Shown here one piece after another: positions 10,278-19,501 of a stretch of DNA of 64,000 bases. This DNA is from an uncultured bacterium. GTDB taxonomy: Bacteria; Bacteroidota; Bacteroidia; Chitinophagales; Chitinophagaceae. The first letter of the stretch is position 1, and the number at the start of each line of letters is the position of its first letter. The translations under genes and the position numbers were made by a program. The notes under the pieces were generated by a model. It did not search any database, had not been told where the DNA came from, and worked only from the letters and a program-made list of their open reading frames with translations. The DNA lies in the NCBI GenBank assembly GCA_903920455.1, contig CAIXLY010000003.1, positions 102,304 through 166,303 of the forward strand, in the 5' to 3' direction.

Positions 10278-11079
10278 AATTTACCATAGGCAAGTCATCC
10301 TGCCTATCATCATTATATTCTATGATGAAATTATTTCTGCCCTCACCAATGATGATGGCCAGGTAGCTCTGCTGTACAAGTTCAAGCACAGTGAGGAATA
10401 GAAATATGGCGTGAAGCCTATCCTGGCATACATCAAACACTTTCTCAAAAGACATGGTCTTCTCTTCTGCACTGATCTTTAAGACGTATTCGCGACTTTC
10501 TTCCATCGTATAATTATAACGATAGACAACGTGTTGAGGTTTGTTTTGGCGGTCATGAACCCGCTGCATCACTTTTTCAAACACCTTCATCAGCTTGAAC
10601 AGTGAAATCGACTGTATCTCTGAGCCCTCTGAAGCTTCTTCTCCAACTGCCTGCAAGTCCTTGTTCAGGTTGCCGCGCTTTACGCTGAACATGCGCTGCT
10701 GTTCAAGGTCAGCCAGTTGCAATGAAGCTTCTTTGAACTTTTTATACTCAAGTATCTTATCAATCAACTCCTTTCTAGGATCAATCTCATTTCCTTGCTC
10801 ATCCAATTCCTTTCTAGGCAATAACATCTTTGCCTTGATTCTGATCAAGGTTGAAATGAACAGAATGAATTCACTGCTTAACTCAATATTGTCTTCTTCT
10901 GATTGTCTGATAAAGGCCAAGTAATCATCAATAATCTTCTTGATTGGAATATTGTATATATCCAACTCATCACGTTCGATGAAGAAAAGCAGAAGGTCAA
11001 AAGGACCTTCAAACTGGGGAAGACTAATCTGATAAGATGCTGTATTCAATGGAATTACTTTCGTTGCTGTAAGCGGCAA
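10270..11079 (-). CDS. scpA: Segregation and condensation protein A
   Basis: FEGPFDLLLFFIERDELDIYNIPIKKIIDDYL ScpA N-terminal signature. Confidence 0.9.
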   Translation of the reverse strand: MPLTATKVIPLNTASYQISLPQFEGPFDLLLFFIERDELDIYNIPIKKIIDDYLAFIRQSEEDNIELSSEFILFISTLIRIKAKMLLPRKELDEQGNEIDPRKELIDKILEYKKFKEASLQLADLEQQRMFSVKRGNLNKDLQAVGEEASEGSEIQSISLFKLMKVFEKVMQRVHDRQNKPQHVVYRYNYTMEESREYVLKISAEEKTMSFEKVFDVCQDRLHAIFLFLTVLELVQQSYLAIIIGEGRNNFIIEYNDDRQDDLPMVNFT

Positions 11080-11140
11080 ATATATGGAATTGGATCAAAA
11101 CAATCAGGCATTGAATTAGAATTTGACGACCTTCGGGGGG

Positions 11141-12013
11141 ATGAAAAATCAAAATCTGATCAAGTGGCTGCTCTTTTTGCTGCTTTGTGTAACCTGGGGT
11201 AGCTCTTTCATCCTTATGAAAGCAGGATTGACCTCTCTTAGCCCATATCAGGTAGCTTCCATCAGAATTCTTTCCGCAGGAATTCTCCTAACCCCGCTAC
11301 TTCGAAAAGCATATAAGGAAGTGCCAAGGCACATGATCAGGCCAATCATCCTATCTGGTTTTCTGGGCACTTTTTTTCCTGCCTACTTTTTTTGTCTAGC
11401 TCAGACCAAAATTGATAGTTCCTTGGCGGGGATCTTGAATGCCCTGACTCCAATTTTTGCGGTTGGCATTGGCACTGCCTTCTTCAAACTTCGGATAGGC
11501 TGGATAAAATGGCTGGGGATGTTCTTTGGCTTTGCTGGAATGACCATCCTTTTACTTGGAGGCACCCAAATCATAAATACTACCTATCTTGGATATACTT
11601 CCTTTGTACTCCTGGCCTCCATCTGTTATGGACTTAATGTCAACGTAGTGAATCACTATTTGAAAGAAATCGGTCCACTCAATATTGCAGTAATTGCATT
11701 TACAGCACTGGTCGTTCCAACCTCGATCATTCTTGCCTTAACAGGATATTTTACCGATCCCCACTTGATGAATGGAAGCTGGACAAGATCGACTTCTGCC
11801 AGCATACTTGTTGGTTTACTCGGAACTGGAGTGGCATCTATTGCATTTTATGCACTCGTCAAAAAAGCGGGTCCAGTATTTGCCTCTATGGTTACCTATG
11901 GAATTCCGCTCGTGGCCATCGGCTGGGGTATTGTTGCCGGCGAGTCAATCACAGCTATCCAAATTGCAGGAATGGTGGTGATTCTGTTTGGTGTGAGGCT
12001 GGCGAATAAATAA
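11141..12013 (+). CDS. EamA/DMT family transporter
   Basis: WGSSFILMKAGLTSLSPYQVASIRILSAG; about 10 TM; ATG at 11141 preferred. Confidence 0.88.
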   Translation: MKNQNLIKWLLFLLLCVTWGSSFILMKAGLTSLSPYQVASIRILSAGILLTPLLRKAYKEVPRHMIRPIILSGFLGTFFPAYFFCLAQTKIDSSLAGILNALTPIFAVGIGTAFFKLRIGWIKWLGMFFGFAGMTILLLGGTQIINTTYLGYTSFVLLASICYGLNVNVVNHYLKEIGPLNIAVIAFTALVVPTSIILALTGYFTDPHLMNGSWTRSTSASILVGLLGTGVASIAFYALVKKAGPVFASMVTYGIPLVAIGWGIVAGESITAIQIAGMVVILFGVRLANK

Positions 12014-12030
12014 AAGTAGCCCCTCCACGC

Positions 12031-12594
12031 CTAGACACTCATCAATTCCTTCTCCTTGGAAGCAAGGTGCTTATCTACCAAGGCAATATATTTATTCGTG
12101 ATGTCTTGAATTTCTTTTTCAGCATCTGTAGCCAAGTCTTCGCTCATGCCATTTTTCTGTAACTTCTTGACATGCTCAATAGCATCCCTTCTAATATTGC
12201 GAATTGCAACCTTTGAATTCTCCCCTTCTCCTTGCACTCGCTTAACAATTTCTTTTCTTCTCTCTTCAGTAAGTGGTGGAAGAAAAATACGAATGATGGT
12301 GCCATCGTTCTGAGGCGTTACACCAAGGTTAGCGGCTATGATAGATCGCTCGATAGGCTGCAGCATATTTTTTTCCCAAGGTTGGATCGTGAGTGTTCTT
12401 GCATCTGCCACTGAAATATTTGCAACCTGGGCAATCCCCGTTGGAGAGCCATAATAATCAACAACCACCCCATCAAACATTTGAGGATTTGCTCTTCCAG
12501 CCCTGATCTTGACAAGCTCCGCTTCAAGATGTGATATCGCCTTTTGCATTGAGGTTGTTACACTGCCGATGTGCAATTCAAGTTCTTCAGACAT
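12031..12594 (-). CDS. frr: Ribosome recycling factor
   Basis: RAGRANPQMFDGVVVDYYGSPTGIAQVANISVADARTLTIQPWEK. Confidence 0.96.
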   Translation of the reverse strand: MSEELELHIGSVTTSMQKAISHLEAELVKIRAGRANPQMFDGVVVDYYGSPTGIAQVANISVADARTLTIQPWEKNMLQPIERSIIAANLGVTPQNDGTIIRIFLPPLTEERRKEIVKRVQGEGENSKVAIRNIRRDAIEHVKKLQKNGMSEDLATDAEKEIQDITNKYIALVDKHLASKEKELMSV

Positions 12595-12686
12595 AATTGA
12601 TTATTTCGTCTGCAAATCTAACGAATGCCGTGAAAATCTAAGAAAAAAATGAAATGAAAGAGAAGACTTTCTGGTTGAAGGATAAA

Positions 12687-13793
12687 TTACTGCTCTATTT
12701 TCGACAAAATCCTATTGCGGATATTGCCGCCCTCCATACTTTGGGAATCTAAAGCATACTTGTTTGCGCCAGCTGAAAATGTCAGAAAAAGAATGGCTAT
12801 AAACCCAATCACGAAAAGAAAAAAAAAGATGATGTTAATGCCCAATGGCTGTGCAATAATTGCCAATGCCAACAACAGCATTGAGGCAGCACTTAAAATT
12901 GCAGTTACTTGCATGTGAGACAATCCTCTCTTCAGCAAAATATGGTGGATGTGATTGATGTCTGGCTCAAATGGAGATTTCCCTGTAAAAACTCTCATGA
13001 CCGAAACACGAAAGGTATCAAAAAGTGGAATAAAAAGAACCGCCAAGCCCACTGCGGGTGCAACAGAAAAACTCATGATCGCGTTAGAGGAAGTTTCAAT
13101 GCTAATGAATCTAATAACCAGCACAGCATTAATCAAACCAATCAATAATGATCCTGTATCTCCTAAAAAAATCCTTGCAGGCGAGAAATTATACAAGAGA
13201 AAGGCAAGAATACCTGCAGCCGAAGAGAAAGCAAGAATCGCATGGGCAACATCATGCTCGATAGCAAATACAACTCCAAAAAACAAAGTGGCTATCAACC
13301 CCAACATGCCTGCCAACCCATCTACACCATCAATAAGGTTATAGGCATTGATAACGACCATGATGGTGAGGTATGTAAACACTTGGCTCGCTAGAGGAGA
13401 GAGACCATGTACGCCCAAAAATCCATGAAATGAATCCAATTGATAATGCCCCTGATAGGTGAGGATAAATGCCGCCAATAACTGTCCTGCAAATTTTTTC
13501 AAAGGAGATAACCCCAAAATATCATCCTTCATTCCCAGAAAAAAAATGATTAACGAAGCTGCTGCAAAATATTGAATGGCTGGTGAACTGGAGAAATCAG
13601 CCATGGTCAAGACTGAAAAACTGATGGCAAAATAAATACCAATTCCCCCAAGCGATGGGATTGGAACAAAGTGTACTTTTCTAATTCCGGGATGATCAAA
13701 AATCTGCTTTAAGTCGGCAACCTTAATTACCAATGGGATAGAAAAGAAAGCAACAATAAATGATAAAAATGAGGCAAAAAGAATTGAATCCAT
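12687..13793 (-). CDS. MraY/WecA-family undecaprenyl-phosphate sugar-1-phosphate transferase
   Basis: NAYNLIDGVDGLAGMLG, FLGDTGSLLIG, DINHIHHILLKRGLSHMQV motifs. Confidence 0.9.
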   Translation of the reverse strand: MDSILFASFLSFIVAFFSIPLVIKVADLKQIFDHPGIRKVHFVPIPSLGGIGIYFAISFSVLTMADFSSSPAIQYFAAASLIIFFLGMKDDILGLSPLKKFAGQLLAAFILTYQGHYQLDSFHGFLGVHGLSPLASQVFTYLTIMVVINAYNLIDGVDGLAGMLGLIATLFFGVVFAIEHDVAHAILAFSSAAGILAFLLYNFSPARIFLGDTGSLLIGLINAVLVIRFISIETSSNAIMSFSVAPAVGLAVLFIPLFDTFRVSVMRVFTGKSPFEPDINHIHHILLKRGLSHMQVTAILSAASMLLLALAIIAQPLGINIIFFFLFVIGFIAILFLTFSAGANKYALDSQSMEGGNIRNRILSKIEQ

Positions 13794-13968
13794 TATTTAA
13801 ATAATTGACATGAAAGTTGTAATACTTCGTAATCAAGTGATTCATAGTCAATTGGATTCGGATAGGACAGTATAAAGGTCTGCTAAAAAACTGAGACCGC
13901 ATGATCTTTTGAAGTATTCCAAAATAAATTTTAGTGAAACATGCGAAAGATTAAATTCTCAAATGCAT

Positions 13969-13976
13969 TAGTTTTG
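13969..13976 (+). promoter_or_regulatory. -7 box TAGTTTTG upstream of transketolase N subunit
   Basis: Exact TAnnTTTG match 15 nt before ATG 13992; no clear -33 TTG. Confidence 0.35.
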
Positions 13977-13991
13977 TCCGAAATAATAACA

Positions 13992-14825
13992 ATGGCAACT
14001 CTGAAGGAAACGGCAACACAGGTTAGAAGGGATATTGTACGCATGGTTCATGGCGTTCAAAGTGGACATCCTGGTGGCTCTTTGGGCTGTACCGATTTTC
14101 TAACTGCGTTGTATTTCAAGGTCATGAAACATGACCCAGCATTCAATATGGATGCAGTCAATGAAGATTTATTTTTTCTATCAAACGGCCATATTTCTCC
14201 ACTATTCTACTCCTGCCTAGCCCGCTCAGGATATTTTCCAATCAGTGAACTGGCAAGCTTTAGAAAATTAAATTCAAGGCTACAGGGGCACCCTGCAACC
14301 CATGAGCATTTACCGGGTGTTAGGATTGCCTCAGGATCACTAGGTCAGGGATTAAGTGTTGCCATTGGCGCTGCACTTGCAAAAAAACTCAATAAGGACA
14401 ATAGGCTGGTTTACTCACTTCATGGAGATGGAGAACTGCAGGAAGGACAAATTTGGGAAGCACTCATGTTTGCTGCCCATCACAAAGTGGACAATCTCAT
14501 TGCAACAGTAGACTGGAACGGACAACAGATTGATGGCCCAACTGAAAAGGTAATTTCTCTGGGAGATATAAAACAAAAGTTTGATTCTTTTGGATGGACA
14601 ACACTGGATATGCAAGGCAATGATATGGATGATATCATAAAAGTATTAGAAGAAGCGAAAGCATTGACAGGAAAGGGTAAACCCATTGCTATTATGATGC
14701 GTACCCTGATGGGCAAGGGCGTTGACTTTATGGAAAATGACCATGGCTGGCATGGCATTGCCCCAAATGATGATCAGCTTGCAAAGGCATTGCTACAACT
14801 CCCTGAAACATTGGGCGACTATTAA
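13992..14825 (+). CDS. Transketolase, N-terminal subunit (thiamine-binding half)
   Basis: GHPGGSLGCTDFLTALYF, GHPATHEHLPGVRIASGSLGQGLSVAIGAALA, GDGELQEGQIWEA; ends after the TPP domain. Start at 13992, downstream of the promoter-like box. Confidence 0.92.
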   Translation: MATLKETATQVRRDIVRMVHGVQSGHPGGSLGCTDFLTALYFKVMKHDPAFNMDAVNEDLFFLSNGHISPLFYSCLARSGYFPISELASFRKLNSRLQGHPATHEHLPGVRIASGSLGQGLSVAIGAALAKKLNKDNRLVYSLHGDGELQEGQIWEALMFAAHHKVDNLIATVDWNGQQIDGPTEKVISLGDIKQKFDSFGWTTLDMQGNDMDDIIKVLEEAKALTGKGKPIAIMMRTLMGKGVDFMENDHGWHGIAPNDDQLAKALLQLPETLGDY

Positions 14826-14827
14826 AC

Positions 14828-16060
14828 TCAACTTCTTAAAGAAACTGAAGAACTTGCTGCACGTCTTGCTGGAATCCATGACGCTAGCAATCCAATCATC
14901 ATAACGGTTGTAGTGACGATGATAAAATCACTAAACACCAGTTTTACAGGATAGTAATCAATCAAAAAAGTTGCCCCCTCAAGTGGAATCAGCTTGTATG
15001 TTGTTTGAAGATAATAGAACAACATGGCAATGGCTAAGCCCCCTGCAGTTCCAATGAAAGCGAGCATAACACCCTCTGCCAAAAAAATCTTTTGAATCAT
15101 TGTATTGTCTGCCCCCATCGCCTTCATCACTTGAATATCTTTTTCCTTTTCCAGCACGAGCATACTCAATGCCCCTATCATTGTAAAGGCCGCTACAATC
15201 AGAATGAGCGAAAAAATACCATAGATTGCTAACTTTTCCATGCGAATAGTGGTGTACAACATGCTATTCTGCTGATACCGATTCTCAACTTTGTAACCAA
15301 CCCCGAGTACCTGACGAATTTTATCTGCGACATCAGTTTCACTTGCCCCTGGAATAAGCTTCACCTCTGCTGATCCAAACTCATCGGCACTGTACCCCAA
15401 AAAAGATTTTAAAAAAGCAAGGTTAGTGATTACATATTTATTGTCGAATTCACTTTGAATTGCAAAGCTACCTGAGGGATTGGCCAGGGATAATCCAAGT
15501 GCTTCCATGGGGTTGGAGAATTCCTGAACAGACTTTCTTGGCAAGTAAACCGACACGGGATAAATGGACCTGTCGGAAAGTAATCCGAGCGATTGCTCAA
15601 CACCTACACCCATCACCAATGCAGGCTGTTCCGCATCACCTGTATTAAACTCCCCCCGATACATAGATGAAGGTACTCCCGAAACATGGGCATAATTGCT
15701 ATCCACACCCTTGATATGCACCACGGCCTGCAGCATATCATTTTGTATTAAGGCCTTTGATTCTGCCGTCAGAGAAACAAAAGAAACTCCCGAAATTGCT
15801 CGGAGTTGATCAAGCTGTTTTTGATTAAGAACAATCACCTTTCCTTGTACAGCACCAATTCTAATATCTGCATAGAAAGATGCATAGAGTGACTTAACAA
15901 GAGATTCAAATCCATTAAATGCACTGAGTATAATGATGAGTGAGGCCGAACCAAACATGATGGCAGTAACACTAACCCATGAGATAATATTTATAGCATT
16001 GGTTGATTTTTTTGCGCTGAAATAACGCCAGGAAAATGTAAGTATCCTACTTAGGTTCAT
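14828..16060 (-). CDS. LolC/LolE-like FtsX-domain ABC transporter permease
   Basis: KSTNAINIISWVSVTAIMFGSASLIIILSAFNGFE N-terminus plus FtsX-type C-terminal TM region. Confidence 0.88.
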   Translation of the reverse strand: MNLSRILTFSWRYFSAKKSTNAINIISWVSVTAIMFGSASLIIILSAFNGFESLVKSLYASFYADIRIGAVQGKVIVLNQKQLDQLRAISGVSFVSLTAESKALIQNDMLQAVVHIKGVDSNYAHVSGVPSSMYRGEFNTGDAEQPALVMGVGVEQSLGLLSDRSIYPVSVYLPRKSVQEFSNPMEALGLSLANPSGSFAIQSEFDNKYVITNLAFLKSFLGYSADEFGSAEVKLIPGASETDVADKIRQVLGVGYKVENRYQQNSMLYTTIRMEKLAIYGIFSLILIVAAFTMIGALSMLVLEKEKDIQVMKAMGADNTMIQKIFLAEGVMLAFIGTAGGLAIAMLFYYLQTTYKLIPLEGATFLIDYYPVKLVFSDFIIVTTTVMMIGLLASWIPARRAASSSVSLRS

Positions 16061-16419
16061 TTATTGCGTTCATCATTTATCTGCTTGAAAAGCTTTTCCA
16101 TTTTGAACACATGATCCAATGTGTCATCTTTAAAAAATCTCAATTCAGGCATTCTTCGCAGCTGTTGCTTAACCCTTAAGCCAAGCTCCTTTTTAATTTC
16201 ACCCTTCCGGTCTTCAAACCTGTTCAGCAGCGCTTCCTGATCCTTGACTTGAAAAAGACTGAGATACACCCTCGCTTCAAGTAAATCAGGCGTAATCTTA
16301 ACCCCTGATATAGAGACCATTCCTCCATTGATCATGTTCAGTCCCATTCGCAGAAAAATATCGTTCAATTCTTCTTGTATAACCCCTGCAACTTGCTTTT
16401 GTCTTTTGCTTTCCTCCAT
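16057..16419 (-). CDS. rbfA: 30S ribosome-binding factor A
   Basis: SKRQKQVAGVIQEELNDIFLR...LRRMPELRFFKDDTLD. Confidence 0.9.
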   Translation of the reverse strand: MEESKRQKQVAGVIQEELNDIFLRMGLNMINGGMVSISGVKITPDLLEARVYLSLFQVKDQEALLNRFEDRKGEIKKELGLRVKQQLRRMPELRFFKDDTLDHVFKMEKLFKQINDERNK

Positions 16420-16428
16420 AACGTACGC

Positions 16429-16456
16429 TTGATGCCTGTAAAATTAGTTACTTTTG
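16429..16456 (+). promoter_or_regulatory. Bacteroidota promoter (TTG-N17-TACTTTTG) for the ABC exporter gene
   Basis: TTG 16429-16431, 17-nt spacer, TACTTTTG 16449-16456, 35 bp before ATG 16491. Confidence 0.55.
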
Positions 16457-16490
16457 ACCCTAATCGGTAAAAAAACGTAATCCCCCCTTA

Positions 16491-18314
16491 ATGAGAAGCC
16501 TTAGCGTCATATTTTCATACATCAAAAAGTATCCAAAACTTGTGTTTGGATACTTTTCATTAAATATTCTATCCGCACTCTTTTCAGTTGTGTCCCTGGC
16601 GATGTTGGCACCATTCCTTACGCTCATTTTCGGGCTACAACAGGCCGGCGCAATCCAACCATCAAGGTTTCGCTTGGGTCACTTGACCGACCTGCTTTAC
16701 TCCCAGCTGTCTCCACTCACCTCAGATGACAAAGGAAAAATCACAGCCTTAGCCATCATATGCATCATAGTAGTTACTGCTATTGTACTAAAGAACGTAT
16801 TTCTTTATTGCTCACTCTATCTGCTAACTCCAATCAGGAACAGCATCATCAACGACATGAGAACCGACATGTTCCAAAAAATTCTAGAACTCCCCGTTGG
16901 TTTTTTTAATGAGCAGAGAAAGGGAGATATCATGAGTCGCCTTACCAATGATCTACAAGATGTAGAATTCTCCACCATAAGCTTCCTTGAAAGTTTTTTC
17001 AGAGAGCCCATCTTAATTACTTTCTACCTCTTTGCCATGATCAGCTTAAGCCCTGAGCTTTCTCTTTTTCTTTTGTTGTTCCTGCCAATCGCGGGTCTTG
17101 TAATTGGAAGAATAGGAAGGTCATTGAAAAAAGTATCAACCGGAGTTCAGGAAAAACTTGGTGAGATCCTGAGTACCATTGAGGAAACGTTAGGTGGCAT
17201 CAGGGTCGTGAAGGCCTTCAATGCAGAACAACAACAGCTGGGAAGATTCGTCAAAGAAAATACAGAACTGTTTACAATAAAAAATCGTGCCATCAGAAGA
17301 CGCGACCTGGCTTCACCAGTTTCAGAAACACTAGGAATTGTGGCAGTTTGCGCTGTATTATACTATGGAGGAAGCTTGGTATTGAATCATAATTTTTCAT
17401 TGAGCGGTCCTGACTTCCTCACCTTTATTGCCATTTTCACCCAGGTCATTAACCCACTAAAAGCCTTTAGCACAGCATCTTACAACATTCAACGGGGTGC
17501 TGCCAGCATTGAAAGAATTCGACGTTTAATTACAGAGGAACAGACGATACAAGAAGATCCAAATCCAATTCATATCCATTCTTTCAATGATGAAATTGAA
17601 TTAAGAAATGTGGTCTTCGCTTATCCCGACAAAACAATACTCAACAAGATTAACCTCACCATTAAAAAAGGCCAAACGGTTGCGTTGGTCGGCTCTTCGG
17701 GTGCAGGAAAATCAACATTGGCAGACCTCATTCCAAGGTTTCATGATGCCAGTTCAGGTGAGGTACTTATAGACGGGATTGATATAAAAAAATACGCAAT
17801 CAAAGATCTCAGAAACCTAATGGGAATTGTAACCCAAGATCCTATCTTGTTTAATGAATCTGTCAAAGCCAATATAGCATTGGGCAATTTGTCGGCGTCT
17901 CCCGAGAGTATCATTGATGCTGCAAAGATTGCAAATGCACACAATTTTATCTTAAATAAAGAGGATGGATATGATACGCAGGTGGGTGACCGTGGGTCTA
18001 AACTAAGTGGCGGAGAAAGACAACGCATAACCATTGCTCGGGCTGTCTTAAAAAATCCTCCCATCCTCATTCTTGATGAGGCGACTTCATCACTGGATAC
18101 GGAAAGTGAGAAATGGGTTCAAGATGCCATCAATAATTTGATGAAGGACCGAACCAGCATTGTTATTGCACACAGACTTTCAACCGTAAGGCATGCAGAT
18201 GAAATCATCGTATTGCATGAAGGTAAAATTGCAGAGAGAGGCAAGCACGAGGACCTCATTCAACAAAACGGGATATACAATAAGTTAGTGACTATGCAGG
18301 AAGTTCGGGGATAA
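16491..18314 (+). CDS. MsbA-like ABC transporter (fused permease/ATPase)
   Basis: 607 aa; Walker A GSSGAGKST, LSGGERQRITIARA, ILDEATSSLD. Confidence 0.93.
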   Translation: MRSLSVIFSYIKKYPKLVFGYFSLNILSALFSVVSLAMLAPFLTLIFGLQQAGAIQPSRFRLGHLTDLLYSQLSPLTSDDKGKITALAIICIIVVTAIVLKNVFLYCSLYLLTPIRNSIINDMRTDMFQKILELPVGFFNEQRKGDIMSRLTNDLQDVEFSTISFLESFFREPILITFYLFAMISLSPELSLFLLLFLPIAGLVIGRIGRSLKKVSTGVQEKLGEILSTIEETLGGIRVVKAFNAEQQQLGRFVKENTELFTIKNRAIRRRDLASPVSETLGIVAVCAVLYYGGSLVLNHNFSLSGPDFLTFIAIFTQVINPLKAFSTASYNIQRGAASIERIRRLITEEQTIQEDPNPIHIHSFNDEIELRNVVFAYPDKTILNKINLTIKKGQTVALVGSSGAGKSTLADLIPRFHDASSGEVLIDGIDIKKYAIKDLRNLMGIVTQDPILFNESVKANIALGNLSASPESIIDAAKIANAHNFILNKEDGYDTQVGDRGSKLSGGERQRITIARAVLKNPPILILDEATSSLDTESEKWVQDAINNLMKDRTSIVIAHRLSTVRHADEIIVLHEGKIAERGKHEDLIQQNGIYNKLVTMQEVRG

Positions 18315-18320
18315 CCTAAA

Positions 18321-19496
18321 CTATGCGCCGCCGTTACCTGGTCTGTTCATGGTCGTTTTAGCTTCCATGCTCAAGGTTGCGTGTGGAACAGCTCGCAAAC
18401 GGGCCTTGTCAATCAGTTTTCCCGTTACCCTACAAATACCATAGGTCTTGTTCTCAATCCTCATCATGGCCTTCTCTAGCTTCTCAATGAAATCGATTTG
18501 TCTGCTTGCCATTTGGCTAAGCTGCTCACGTTCCATACTAAGGCTGCCATCTTCCATGGTCATGTATCGGCTATCAGAATCTTCTCCGCTCATGGCATCC
18601 TTCCTGGTAATAAGACCATTCAAGTAAGCAAGTTCTTGCTTGGCAGCATTGAGTTTATTTTGAATAAGTTCCTTGAATTCCAACAATTCAGGATCACTGT
18701 ACCGCTGAGTTGGACCAGTATTTTCAACTGCTGCCCTAGGATCTAGAACAGACTTTGTGAATTCCGGCTCATATTTCCTGGTTGTCTTTGCAATGATTTT
18801 AGGCATCGCAACAGGCTTTATATCTTTTTTGACCTCTTTTGCACGGAGCGCCTTGCGAATTTCAGTTGGACTGGCAGGCGGTTTACTTGTTTGAGCAAAC
18901 CTGATTTCAGGAGCTATCAGTGGTATTTTTTTACCCGCCTTATTGGTGCTTGTCTTCGGGGGGACCCCTTTCGAAGGTGCACCCTTCGATGGAACGCCTT
19001 TTGAAGGGACGGCCTTAACAGGAGCAGATTTTGCAACAGGAGTCTTTGCCTTAGGTTGCGGCTTTGCTGGTGCAGTAGGTTTTACTGATTTCTTAGGAGC
19101 AACTTTTGGGGTGGGTACAGTTTTTGTAGGCGCTTTTTTTGTTGGAGCAACTTTTGGAGCTACAACAGCCTTTTTTACAGGCGCCGCCTTCTTAGCAGGT
19201 GCTGCTTTTTTTACCGGAACTGGCTTTTTAGCTGCAACTGCCTTCTTAGCAGGTGCTGCCTTTTTTGCCGGAACTGATTTTTTAGATACTACCGCTTTCT
19301 TTACTGGTGCAGCCTTCTTAACCGGAACCACTTTTTTCACTGGAGCTGCTTTTTTTGCCAAAGGTTTTGGTTTTGAGTTTTTATTTACTGGTGATTTTGC
19401 TTTTGCCGCTTTTTTTACAGGAGCCGCTTTTTTTGCAGGCGCTGCTTTTTTTACTGGCTTAGAAGCTTTTTTGGGTGCTGTTTTTTTTGTTGCCAT
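18321..19496 (-). CDS. DksA/TraR-like protein with long N-terminal K/A/P-rich (histone H1-like) tail
   Basis: aa 1-190 are KKAAPVKK-type repeats; aa ~265-391 are DksA/TraR-like (MRIENKTYGICRVTGKLIDKARLRAVPHATLSMEAK). Confidence 0.85.
   Translation of the reverse strand: MATKKTAPKKASKPVKKAAPAKKAAPVKKAAKAKSPVNKNSKPKPLAKKAAPVKKVVPVKKAAPVKKAVVSKKSVPAKKAAPAKKAVAAKKPVPVKKAAPAKKAAPVKKAVVAPKVAPTKKAPTKTVPTPKVAPKKSVKPTAPAKPQPKAKTPVAKSAPVKAVPSKGVPSKGAPSKGVPPKTSTNKAGKKIPLIAPEIRFAQTSKPPASPTEIRKALRAKEVKKDIKPVAMPKIIAKTTRKYEPEFTKSVLDPRAAVENTGPTQRYSDPELLEFKELIQNKLNAAKQELAYLNGLITRKDAMSGEDSDSRYMTMEDGSLSMEREQLSQMASRQIDFIEKLEKAMMRIENKTYGICRVTGKLIDKARLRAVPHATLSMEAKTTMNRPGNGGA
18927..19496 (-). repeat. Low-complexity degenerate tandem repeat encoding the K/A/P tail
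   Basis: Codons for aa 1-190; repeated KKAAPVKKA/AKKAAP units, then PSKGVPSKGAPSKGVP units. Confidence 0.85.
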
Positions 19497-19501
19497 AATC
19501 C

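Noticed and set aside
12955-13344. 129-aa plus-strand ORF opposite the MraY/WecA-like gene
   Set aside because: Antisense to a well-supported membrane protein gene.
18927-19496. Repeated units that might suggest a CRISPR array
   Set aside because: Units are contiguous, codon-phased and protein-coding, with no spacers.
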